From positions 10,364,470-10,428,469 of the forward strand of contig ML677385.1 in NCBI GenBank assembly GCA_007922305.1: DNA of 64,000 nt. The letters run 5' to 3'. The DNA is from Dermatemys mawii. Its lineage: Eukaryota > Chordata > Testudines > Dermatemydidae. Position numbers and translations under genes: made by a program. The notes beneath the pieces were generated by a model. The model ran no database searches, was not told the origin of the DNA, and worked only from the letters and a program-made list of their open reading frames with translations. Shown piece by piece: positions 54,484 to 64,000 of this stretch; positions within the stretch are counted from its first letter, which is position 1, and each line of letters opens with the position of its first letter.

Positions 54484-56094
54484 ATTGCAGATAGAGAATT
54501 TGTATTAAAGATGAATAATCAAAATATTGAAATAGCTAATGAAAACACATCTACTTGATTTGAATAGTTGACTGATGAAAAAATTCTTGCAAGACTGGAT
54601 AACTCAGACAAAAACGTGTAGCCACAAACCAGGTGATTCTCCAGCCCAAATACTCCCTCTACTCCTGCTAATAAAAAAAATCTATTGGCTACTAAATTCT
54701 AAATTTGAAAAATTACATCACGTAAACCTCCCCAACACAACAGGCTTTAATTAGCAGAGAGACCAAGGGCTGGGTGGTACTGGAGAATGCTCTTTCACCA
54801 ATCTTTCAGTCTTTGAACTTCTGCTAACTAGTTGTACCTGTTGGGAAGTAGGGAAAGGATGTGGGTTTGTTTGTTTTTTAAGTCTTTTTAGCTGTATATC
54901 TGAGGGCAGGCCATGGCTGGTTCTAGCGATATTCCAGTAAATAAGTATAGAGAACATCTGCTTAAACTGGTAATATCTAGCTTTCTGGTAAAAGTTCAAA
55001 CACCCCTCAGCCTTTACCCACACCCGACACATCTTTTAAATTGTCCCGGTCCACATAAATAGAAGATTTCACTTTCCAGAAACAGTTTGGCTAACATTAA
55101 CATCCATTGTTTTTAATCAATCTCTCCCATCCTATACTTCTGAAATACGTAAACACTAGGATTTAATTTGCCCTGTAGACATACGAAAACACCAGAAATC
55201 CTTCATTTTCTTGTTCGTTTTAGGGCTAGTAACTAGTTAAGTTTTCTCATCTGAGATTCTACCTTAAGGGTCATTGCCTGAGATGGATGGAGTATTATAA
55301 ATAAAGGCAATCACTCACTAACGTATTGGAAAGGATTAGAGATTATGTACACTACTGTCACTCAGCAGAGAGGAGACACATTTGTCATTGTCTCTTTCTG
55401 GAGACAGAATGCTGGCTTCTGACCAGTGTTTGGCTTACAAATAAGCCTCAAAGTAAGTTTCCTAACTGCAAAGGTGTAAGTGAGGAGGGAAAAGTTAGTT
55501 GAACAAATTGTGTGAACAAGTTCTTAAGTAATTTTTTTTAACATTCTTCACCTCAAATACAAAGTACACAGGCAATTAAGACTAATGGAAACAGCTATTT
55601 TACAAATAGAGTGCCACATTCTTCATTTCTTACAAGAATTACCTTTATAAGAAATTTACATATCTTAATACAAATTTTAATTTAAATACTTCCTCTCCCT
55701 TAGAATCTAAATCTTTAACTCATACTGATAAATACAAAACTGTAATACCTATATGAAAATTACAAAATATATGTACCTATAGGTGTTTGTGCATATACTT
55801 AGATATAACTAGAATTTGATGGGAAAACTGTTTCTGCCCTGCAATCATTTTTGATATTTTAGATTGTTCCTCTATTCCAAATTAGGATGGAACATGAGAC
55901 CTTTGTCTCTCTCTTTTTGGGGTAAATTTCTAATCTTCCTCCTCTCCTCCTCTCCAAGAATAGCCTACTCATGAGGGCAGTCAGCTGGGATGCAAGCCAC
56001 CCAAATTATAGGCCCTGCATTGAATATTGAGTGGGATGTTCTGGGCTGCTGGTTTCTCTCTCTGTCTGTCTCTCGTTTTGGCCAGAAAATCCAT

Positions 56095-56225
56095 CCTGTA
56101 CTTGAGAAACTTTCAAGATAGAAGTTTTTCATCAAAATGGATGCATTACAACTAAAAGATTGGTTGATGAATCTACATATTCTGATGAAAACTTTTTGTC
56201 AAAAAATTCCCAACCAGCTCTGTAT
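56095..56225. repeat. degenerate AT-rich repeat
   Basis: 'tttttcatcaaaatggatg' and 'caaaaaattcccaaccagct' form the end typical of the family noted at 2965-3170. Only one end is clear. Confidence 0.4.
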
Positions 56226-56968
56226 ACATGAATGTATGAGAGAACATCTAATAATCTCATCCATTCCCTCAATAAAATATAAAAGTGAAAAAATCCACTA
56301 TTGCTAACTGTGAATCAGAACCTGGATCATGAATAACCCTGAAATTTGGAGCATTCAGTGCCCGGACCCAAAACTAAATTTTGCATCTACAAATGTTATG
56401 AAACATTATAGTTTTTTTATGGAAACTTGTCAGATCATCAAACCCACAATTGGCCCTTGCTTTACTTTGTGCTCCCCACATGCTGATATACTTGCCTGAG
56501 GATTTACAGCCTCAGGCAGTGCCTATCACCTTAGTGTACTTTCATTTGTTTGGTTTTGGTTGTCCTCCTTCCTACAAGTGAAAGGAAATTCACCTCTGGC
56601 TGAGAAAAGGTCATTGTTCCCTTTCCCCTCTTGCCTCCCCTCGCCCCCAGTCTTTGGATGAGAAATCTTTGTCTGTCTTGTGATTCCTGTTGTGTCAAAT
56701 CCTGCATAAAAGCCTCTCAGATGTGACAGAAATGGCTGTTTTGTGCTTGGCTGAGCTAAGGGTACATGAATTCAAAAGAAAACTGAAATCTCTTTTGAGT
56801 TTAGCTGATTTTTAGATTTCTTTCATAAAATAGCATCTGAATTGAGGGCTCTAGAAATAGAGCTGATCTTCCAAATGAATGCTTTCAAGTCTTCTGTGTC
56901 CTAACACACACATGTATTTTGATATCCTACACCCGAGTGTTTTTAGGAGATACACAATCTCTTGTCTA

Positions 56969-57240
56969 GTATCAGAGGGGTAGCCGTGTTAGTCTGGATC
57001 TGCAAAAGCGACAAAGAGTCTTGTAGCACCTTATAGACTAACAGACCTTAGGGATCATGAGCTTTTGTGGGCTAAGACCCACTTCATCAGATGAATGTTG
57101 TGGAAATCTTCAGAGACAGGTATAAATATGCAGGCAAGGAAGCAAGGTAAATTCAGTCGGGGGGGAGGGATGGGGGGGAGGCCCACTTCCGGCAGCTGAT
57201 CTGGAGGTGTGAACACCCAGAGAGGAGAAATTGCTTTTGT
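56969..57240 (-). mobile_element. Penelope-like element 3' tail, minus orientation
   Basis: On minus, the tail ends 'acacggctacccctctgata' at about 56970. It carries a hammerhead-like block at 57053-57090 and continues upstream into PLE 3' UTR sequence to about 57240 ('ggagaaattgcttttgtaa' on plus). The coding part is missing. The outermost 120 bp is homologous to the short repeat at 42577-42687. Confidence 0.72.
57053..57090 (-). ncRNA. hammerhead-ribozyme-like motif, decayed
   Basis: On minus the order is CTGATGA (57090-57084), one extra A, then a 5-bp stem GTGGG/CCCAC (57082-57078 with 57071-57067) closing a 6-nt loop, then AAAA where GAAA is expected (57066-57063), then a short arm ending in a UC-type cleavage position (57054-57053). 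The layout is that of a hammerhead core. The G-to-A change at the essential GAAA, the extra A and a mismatch in the third stem make it inactive here. Hammerheads are known from PLEs, so homology is plausible. Confidence 0.45.
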
Positions 57241-57243
57241 AAT

Positions 57244-57403
57244 TGGCAGCCAGCACCGCGCCCTTCCCACAGCCCCATTGGACCAGGGCAGCAAACCGTG
57301 GCCAGTGGGAGCCACAGTCGGCGAAACGGCAGGTAAACAAAGCGGCAGAGCCCACTAAGGGTGCTTACCCTGTGGTCCCGCATGCCAGCGTTGCTGATCC
57401 CTG
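57244..57403. mobile_element. half copy of the foldback hAT
   Basis: 'gccagtgggagccacagtc', 'aacggcaggtaaacaaag' and the terminus 'ttgctgatccctg' (ending at 57403) match the right half of the element at 7606-7938. The left half is missing, and the PLE tail abuts instead. Confidence 0.78.
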
Positions 57404-57580
57404 ATCTATCCCTTTCTTAATGATTCCCAACATTGTTACCTTTTATTTACTGCCACTGCACACTGAGTGGATGTTTTCAGAGAACTATCCACAATGATTC
57501 CAAGATCTTTCTTTAGTGGTAACAACTAATTTTGACCCCATCATTTTATATGTATAGTTTGGATTATGTTTTCCAATGTG
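57404..57580 (-). mobile_element. CR1 internal fragment, minus orientation
   Basis: 'ctatccctttcttaatgatt' to 'tatgttttccaatgtgcatt' is a recognisable CR1-derived block, also present in diverged form at 34090-34330. It is non-coding as it stands. Confidence 0.7.
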
Positions 57581-57584
57581 CATT

Positions 57585-57632
57585 GATCATAACGCTCCCT
57601 TTTGGCCTTGGAATTTACAAATCTATGAATTG
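57585..57632 (+). mobile_element. CR1 LINE 3' end fragment
   Basis: 'cttttggccttggaatttac' followed by 'aaatctatgaa' is a minimal CR1 3' terminus lying between two other CR1 segments. Confidence 0.6.
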
Positions 57633-57964
57633 CTTGGCAAGCTGGATGCAAGTAAATATGCATTTTTAGTAAGGCCAAAAGTAAAAACATGCATCCGGGA
57701 ACAAAGATTGCAGGCCCTACTTACAGGACTGGGGACTCTGTCCTGAGAAAGGGTGACTCTGAGAAAGACTTTGGAGTCATGATGGATAATTAGCTGTGTC
57801 TGAGCTCCCAGTGCAATGCTGTTGCCAAAGGGCTAATGTAATTCTTTCATGTATAAATGGGGATATTGAATAGGAGTCAGAAGGTTATATTACCAGTGTA
57901 TTTGGCATTAGTGCAACTATAGCTGGTGTGACAAAGTCAGGCTGAATGGCTGCAAGAGCCTATG

Positions 57965-58805
57965 GGGAGGATCCACAGAGCTTTGAACTCAAATAATTAA
58001 GGGGGGTAACTGAAAAAAAAGGATGGGTATGGGTCAAAGGGTCAGAAGTAGGGAACCTGAGGGGACACCAAGCAGAGAATCCTGGCCAGCACTCACTGCT
58101 CTGCAAAAGTGTCAAGTGAGCCAGCGGATGCTGCTCAGAAGAACTCTGCCCAGATCCATGAGCAGAGAGAAGAATGGAAATAGGCCCCGCAGTCACAAAG
58201 GACCTCCTCAGCCAACATCCTCTGTCTGGTGTTATAGATGTCCACTTTGGCCATTGCTAAGAGGAAGCTGACAAGGAAGTCCTGCGATTTTGTGGGGGCA
58301 TTGGCAGGGTGTGTATATATAAAAAGGTGGGTGGAGAAGTGCAGCCAAAAACATAAGAAGAGATCTTGGAGGAGCAGGAATAGGGGCAGCAGCCTGGCAC
58401 ACTCAAGATAAGTGTGTGCCAGGGTCTCCATGCCGCTGAAGAGACAGGTACTGGGAAAAGAGGTGAACCGCGCCAGGTACACTCCCATGCTCATGGCTCT
58501 AAGAAGGAATAGCCAAACGCTAGCCCTGGCAGGTCATGGGGCCAAGGTAGAGTATAGACTGGCCCACTGGGGTTCCTCACTCTGAACAGATGACATTAAG
58601 TCTTGACATTTAGTGTCAGGGCAGGACACGAGGGTGAGGAAATAGAGTATGGAGCACGAGTGTGTACAGATGTACCTGTTGCAGACAGCTTGAGGTATAT
58701 AGTGCGGTAGTCGAGGAGGCTCACGGGACAGGAGCCTGATGAAAAGATCCAGAGGGCCGGGAGTGTGGGGTGAGTGGGGAGCACCCTCCAGCAATAGGGT
58801 TCCGG
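57965..58805 (-). mobile_element. Tx1/L1-like LINE 3' fragment, minus strand
   Basis: The minus strand encodes the C-terminal zinc-knuckle region of an L1-clade (Tx1-like) LINE across 58020-58800 in two frames. It is 5'-truncated near 58805 and its 3' end is near 57965. It lies within the LTR at 57927-59334, so it is the youngest layer here. Confidence 0.68.
58135..58794 (-). pseudogene. Tx1/L1-like LINE ORF2 C-terminal relic
   Basis: Frame 58135-58494 includes 'GMETLAHTYLECARLLPLF' and 'LLAMAKVDIYNTRQRMLAEE'. Frame 58534-58794 includes 'SVQSEEPQWASLYSTLAP'. The first resembles the 'C..C..ETl.Hvf..C..l..lf' zinc-knuckle at the end of Tx1-type reverse transcriptases, with the first cysteines altered, and is followed by a helical region. 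A frameshift separates the two frames, so it is dead. Assignment is from memory of similar turtle and fish sequences. Confidence 0.65.
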
Positions 58806-59364
58806 AAGGCTAATATATTAGCCGTAGAATGTTAAAGCCTTTTTTCCTACAAGCTGAGAAGGGGTTACCTCAGGTCAATTAGGGAATCCAGTTGAGGTCT
58901 GCCTGAGGCCTTTAAAAACCCCTCCTCTGGGGAGATCAAAGTGGGAGAGAGAGACAAGCTACTGCCAGGAGAGTGGCAGCAGGGAAACAAGCTTTTTGAG
59001 GCTGAGAGGATGTGCCTTTTCTCATAGGGGAACAGCCAAAGCTGAATGCTTACTAGGGGAAGGACTAACACCCTGGGCAAGCAACAGGATGACACCATGC
59101 CCCAGCAATGAGACAGGGAAAGGTGTTTCCTTTTGTGTTTGAAACACTTCCTTTGTGTTGGGTTAAGGGACACCCCTTAGGCCAACTCTGGGGCCTACCC
59201 TGAAAACACAGCCAAAGAAGCACAGAAGAGGCGAGGCAAATAACTGCCCAGAGTGGAGCTGATTTACCCCAGACTCCCCATCGCCAGAGGGGGAAGTGCT
59301 AAGTCTGACAAGATGAAAGAGGTGCCTTGCCACACGGGAATATTGTGTGCAGGTCAAGAGTCTA

Positions 59365-59682
59365 AAATTTAAGAAGGATGTTGATTAATTGCAAAGAGTT
59401 CAGAGAAGAGCCCCAAGAATAATTAAAAGATTGGAAAACAAGCCTTATAATGATAGACTCAACACGTTCTATGTGTTTATCGTAACAAAGGAAAAGTTAC
59501 GGGGTGATCTGATCATAGCACAGAAGTATCTACATGTTAATTACAACAATGACAGGCTCTTCAGTCTAGAAGACAAAGGTATAACAAGATCTAATGCCTG
59601 GCAGATGAAGCTAGACATATTCAAAGTAGAAATAAGGCACAAAGTTTTACCAGTGAGGGTAACAATTGGAACAATTTACTGA
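59365..59682 (+). pseudogene. CR1 ORF2 C-terminal fragment
   Basis: The 97-codon frame contains 'MQRVQRRAPRIIKRLENKPY' and 'RGDLIIAQKYLHVNYNNDRL', the same region as the minus-strand copy at 20697-21119. It is more diverged, and ends at a TGA after 'TIGTIY', where intact copies continue with 'WN.LP'. It is the 3' half of the split CR1. Confidence 0.85.
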
Positions 59683-60172
59683 GGGTTGTGGTGGATTCTC
59701 CATCACTGGAAAGTCTGAAGTCATGGTTGAGTGTTTTCGTTTTATTAATTTCTAAATAGTTTTTCTAGTTCAAATGGGAGTTAATTCAGCAAAGTCTGGT
59801 GGTCTGTTATACAAGGGGGTAGACTAAATGAAAATAGTAGTCCTTTCTGGTCTTGTAATCTATTCTGTTGATAAGGCCTGAGACTTTAATATCTGTTACT
59901 GGTATTGCTGGCATTCATTGTTATATTTTTAAATTAATAGTGAAAGAGAACAAATACCTTTATTCTTCCTCGTTGTATAACAAATGGTATAAACACATGC
60001 GGTTAGAACACTAGCTAGAAATCCTAGATAAAGCATTAGTTTTACTTTTCGAATGGGATTTTCAAAAGTTTAAAAAAAAGACTCAATTGCTTCCTGTTTT
60101 GCTCAAGGGAGAGGTAATCTGTGCCTCCTCTGTTCCAGTAGAAGTTTACTTGCCCTTCAATACTACCTTAGG

Positions 60173-60381
60173 TTGGGTGACCATACATCCTGTTTTGGTT
60201 GGGACAGTCCCTTTTTTAAGTCCTGACCCAGCCATCCTGACTTTTTTGGTAAAAGTGGGCACCTGTCCCTTTTGCTTTTGCCGACTTGATCAGTTGATCA
60301 GGACAAAGAGGGCTTGGGCAGGTGGCTTGGGCCAGCCCCGCGCAATGTTCTGTTTTACCTTTGGGAAATATGGTGTCCCTA
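60173..60381. mobile_element. short DNA transposon (~209 bp) with 'gggtgaccata' ends
   Basis: The left end 'ttgggtgaccatacatcc' and the reverse complement of the right end 'tagggacaccatatttcc' are inverted repeats. The interior has 'ttgggacagtccctttttt' and a GC-richer right half. A rearranged relative is at 8201-8337. Confidence 0.8.
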
Positions 60382-63300
60382 TTCTTAAGTGAGAGGGCCA
60401 ATGTGTGGCAGGGCAGGTAGTGACAAGCCTATTCCCCTGCCTGCCCACTTCCAATTCACCTGTGCAGAAAATGTAGTAGCAGTCCCACTGAGGCTGCTCT
60501 CCTACCAGGGATATATTAGCAAAGTAGCCTTATCCTCCCTTACTCCCTGCACAGTGCCTCAGGCAAGGTACAGTCCTGCCTTTAGTCATATACTGCGTGC
60601 AACGGTTACCTTGTCACTTGCTTTATAATGTCACCCTTAATTATTTTGCTGCCACCTAATACTCCAGATATGGACCAACTATATAAGGTGAAAGAAATAT
60701 ACTTTTAGTGTTGTTTTATGGATCATACCAGAGTTCATAATGTACAATTCTAAGTGCAGTGGAATGTTATAGGGATGATGCCTGCAGCTGCACAAACACT
60801 GAAATAGAGGACCAATGATAAATGATTGTACTTCTCTAGAAGTATAAATAGCTAAATAGCTGATAACATCCAGAGAAGGGGTGGGCAGTGGGTCTGCTTT
60901 TCCAGACCTGGGTTACATAACTATTTGATGCAGACAGTGACATGCTCCAAAGTAGATGATGCTGTACATGCATATTGCTGTATCTGCGCACAGTTTATTT
61001 TATTCCACTGGGTAATGCATGGATAGAAAGAAAGGCCCAGTCTCATTTCCTTATTTGTTTTTAATTAAGGACCCTTAATTACCTAGACTTCCCCACTAAT
61101 AACATAGCAAGTAGTGTCTTCTAATTAAATAAAATTAAAAATATACATAAGCAGCATGATTAATGCACATTGCTAACTCTTTAAGCCTTTTAATAAAGTC
61201 CACAAATTCAGAGATGACACAGATAAAATAAGAAGAATGCTTTACAAATGTCATAATGAAATTAAGGTAATAAAGCACTTTGAATACTTTTTTGTTTCTA
61301 CTTATTCCAAAGTAGATGGAAGAGAAATGAGGCCTGAAAGAAAAAAAGAAGAAAGAAATTGTATTGCATTAGTTTAATTATAAAAATTCATTACATCAAG
61401 TCATGTAAGACAGAAAATAATGGGACTGTATTAGGTTGGACAATAAACCTTTCACTATAACACTTTGCTCTCGATCCCTGTGGAAAGTATAGAGTAGGCA
61501 CAATGACTTAAGCATGCACTCTTCAAAGTTGTTGAAAAGATTAAATACTCATTTCCAGTAAACTGGAAAATGCAAATTGTTTCCTCAAACTGAATCCCCT
61601 GTACTCTTCATTTATGTTCTGAATTATATTGTTCTTTGGTAATGTCAGGAATTTAATAGATTAGTCTTGAAGTTAATGGTGAGAATCGAGACTTTGGAAG
61701 TAGCATTGTAATGGGTCTGTCAGCATTTCCATTAAAAAGCCTGCTTTGGAGGGGTTTATAAGGTCATTTAAATTCACAGGAGACTAGCAAAAGGTACACA
61801 TTTTCCAAGTGAAAGTTTACAGGCCATTAGTCCACAACATGGACAGACTGTTTCGGTAATTTTTGTATCTATAAAGCAAATGTAAAATATTCTACTACAA
61901 TATTTTTGGTCGGAAAACAGCAATTATGTACGTATGATAGCTAGTGCTTTATAACATTGTTCTGCTGAAAACTTATTTTTCAAAAAGAATAAAGTATGCA
62001 CCTGATGAAATTCTTACAAATGTACAATAGATGGACAAAGTCTGCTGCAAAAATGAAAAAAAAAAGCCCACATATAAAATATCTAAAGAACAATTACAAA
62101 TAATAACAATGAGCCCAGGTGAGAGCATAGTTAAAGTGTGATCTGAACTTTAGAATAGCTCCATTAACTGAGACTGCCCGGGGATTTGACAGAGCTGCAT
62201 GTATCTGGCTGCCTTGGCTGTGTCTTCTCACCAGCAAATGCCACCTGTGTTTGGGGATACAGTGGACCTGGAATTGTAGCAGTGTTTGGTCCTATGCTTT
62301 GGGTAAAATAAATGGAAGCAGGTAAAACCTGGGGCTGAATCCAGCCAATAGTATTTAAAATTATGAGGTATTCTGACTTCTTGACAATAACTAGTCATGA
62401 GTGAGTGAATTAAAAAAAAACTACCCAGGCAACCTTCAGTTGTTTCAGATAACATTCAAAAGTAGCCTGAACTTCACTCATCCTACAATACAAATTTCTG
62501 AAGGTTTTTTTAAAAAATGGTGACTCCGCTATCTGCCACACACAGCCTTTTGCCCGTGCAAACTAAGCTGTCTTTGTGGAGGCAGGTAGTTACATTGTTG
62601 CCTTTCTGTTTTTTAAGGACAGATCCCCTTCAAGATAGCAGGACGTAATAACCTCTCACTTGGCCAAGATAGATTCTCTGCTGCTCTAAAATGCAGAAGT
62701 TAGATGAAGAGAGATCTCCTCTTTTCCTGAATTTTATAATCTTCTGACACCCTTTGAGTCATACATTATAGAGACATCTCAAAATCACAAAATACCTTAA
62801 AGAAATAAGAGAAGCTCTCCTAACTGGCAACATATTAGATCCCACTTGAAGTAGAACAAAGACTACTTCCTTTAGAGGAGCCTTGACCAGGAGGGGTCAC
62901 ATCCTGTAATTCTCCTCTTCCCAAGTCAGATGGATCTACAGTGCTCAAAGCAGATAAGAGGAGCTAGAGTGTTTTTTGTGTAAATGGAAGAAACTAGTCC
63001 CAGTAAGGACACCATTAAAGGTGTCCTTTAATAAGATAAGTATCAAAACTTTTGTAAGCTTATCCAGAATGAACCTGCAAACTTTAAAATGAGCAATTAT
63101 TTGTTTATTTAACTTGACATTCAGACTTCATTCCATCATGCATCAGTCTTGACAAAATAGCTTACTTATGATTAGCTTTGTGTGATGACTCTATTAGTTG
63201 AATCAAAACCAGATTTCACCATGAACATCACTTTGGGGTAAAGGAAAATCTCTATTCATGGTGGTTTTTCCTATTTGAAAAGGAAGTCAAGCCTCACTTT

Positions 63301-64000
63301 TCATTTCCTCAGAAAGCTTCTAATTTATACAATCAGCTACTGATTCTAATAGTCATTCCATGAGAGTTTTGGGCAAATTATAACCTACTTTTGCACTCAC
63401 GTTGACAAAGATGGTTGGTAGCCTATAGATTTGAATAGCCCTAAGAGCTGATCATCTGTATTATTACTGCCATTTAATTACAAATAATGGAGGAGAAATG
63501 GATGCATACAGTGTTTTACAGATGTTAGTTATGACAAACAGACAAACAGGAAAAGTATATGGAATTTGTTTCCCTATTGCAACCAATGCTCCAATCTCCT
63601 GGTCTGCTTTTCTAATGAAGAAGGAATCGTTAGTTAGCAGATCTAGATAAAAATTAAAATGAACATGGAATTATGTTCTGTGTTCAAAATTATAAATGCT
63701 TTCTTAAAAAACTATTTCCAGAAAAACTGGGAAACGCAATGGCATTATAATAAATTACTGTTAGGTTTAACAATATTCTAGTATTTTGATGTACACAAGT
63801 TTAGTACTGATCCAGTAGGTGGCACTAATTATTTTTTAATAATTTTTAATAAATCATTTTTAATAAAGTGACAAAATTCAAGAGATGTGTTATTTGTACA
63901 AGCTTTGGTGTTATATCACATTGCAAAAAAAAAAAAAAGTAGTCCTGGCAGTATATTATTTTACTATGTTCTTTTTCTTATCTCCCCAGCATAATGAATT

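Larger units (their letters stand above)
57927..59334. mobile_element. LTR split by a Tx1-like LINE
   Basis: It begins 'tgtgacaaagtcaggctg' and ends 'gaggtgccttgccaca', which I recognise as the two ends of a common turtle LTR. LTR sequence resumes at about 58806 ('aggctaatatattagccg'), with a promoter-like 'gcctttaaaaacccc' at 58910. The flanks 'gctgg' and 'cggga' do not give a clean duplication. No internal retroviral genes are present. Confidence 0.72.
57650..59870 (+). mobile_element. CR1 LINE, plus strand, split by LTR + LINE
   Basis: 57650-57926 carries degraded ORF2 ('DSEKDFGVMMDN', then 'LCLSSQCNAVAKGLM' after a stop). 59335-59690 resumes with 'EYCVQ' and the C-terminus ('LQRVQRRAPRIIKRLENKPY'). 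The 3' end is at about 59870 ('ctggtcttgtaatctattc'). In intact CR1 the two blocks are contiguous, so the 1,408 bp between them is an insertion. Confidence 0.85.
54478..64000 (+). other. DMD: DMD intron 53 (5' part)
   Basis: Intron sequence continuing beyond the window; exon 54 is not reached. 54484-56094 and 60382-64000 look single-copy and AT-rich with no gene. 63820-63870 is extremely AT-rich and a poly-A run lies at about 63926-63938. The nest at 56969-59870 and the MITE at 60173-60381 are listed separately. Confidence 0.9.

Noticed and set aside
54478..54558. Extension of exon 53 coding sequence past 54477 (open for 26 more codons)
   Set aside because: The 212-nt length and phase match the conserved exon exactly, and the following codons do not resemble dystrophin. 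It would only be translated if the intron were retained.

Overview
This is an intron-rich piece of a vertebrate gene, not a prokaryotic or viral window. Two short exons identify it as the dystrophin gene (DMD) on the + strand: exon 52 at 17091-17208 (118 nt) and exon 53 at 54266-54477 (212 nt). Their lengths, reading phases and protein match vertebrate dystrophin. The window therefore runs from late intron 51 (1-17090) through all of intron 52 (17209-54265, 37,057 bp) into intron 53 (54478-64000). Both exons encode rod-domain spectrin-repeat sequence. No other host protein-coding gene, tRNA or rRNA gene was recognised; nearly all other open reading frames are chance frames or transposon relics.

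The repeats point to a non-avian sauropsid, most likely a turtle. They include CR1 LINEs with sauropsid-type 3' ends, Penelope-like retroelements (PLEs) encoding a GIY-YIG endonuclease, foldback and short hAT-type DNA transposons, Tx1/L1-like LINE debris and several solo LTRs. These families are recognised from memory of turtle genome sequence; no database was searched.

Layout. 1-17090: intron 51, mostly unique, with DNA transposons at 2064-2764 and 4443-4701, a foldback hAT beside a PLE that is itself split by two DNA elements (7606-9960), and a short hAT-type MITE at 10477-10615. 17209-54265: intron 52, with a palindromic hAT followed by CR1 (19466-21380); a second palindromic hAT split by a 1,035-bp solo LTR (26193-28843); a CR1 split by a hAT (29818-30541); two hATs (32722-33911); a head-to-head PLE pair flanked by 12-bp direct repeats (37357-38259); an LTR (38885-39563); a five-component nest (42420-45170); a hAT with a perfect 8-bp target duplication (45511-46334); an LTR with an internal MITE (46720-47785); and a hAT at 51341-51643. 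54478-64000: intron 53, with a second deep nest at 56969-59870 (PLE tail, half foldback hAT, CR1 split by an LTR that is itself split by a Tx1-like LINE). By the intervals listed, roughly a third of the window is recognisable transposon.

The most interesting points are the target duplications that order the insertions in time, the recurring CTAGA-type hAT target, hammerhead-ribozyme-like motifs in the PLE tails, the hAT elements whose long inverted repeats carry the transposase C-terminus, and a weak-looking splice donor at exon 53.
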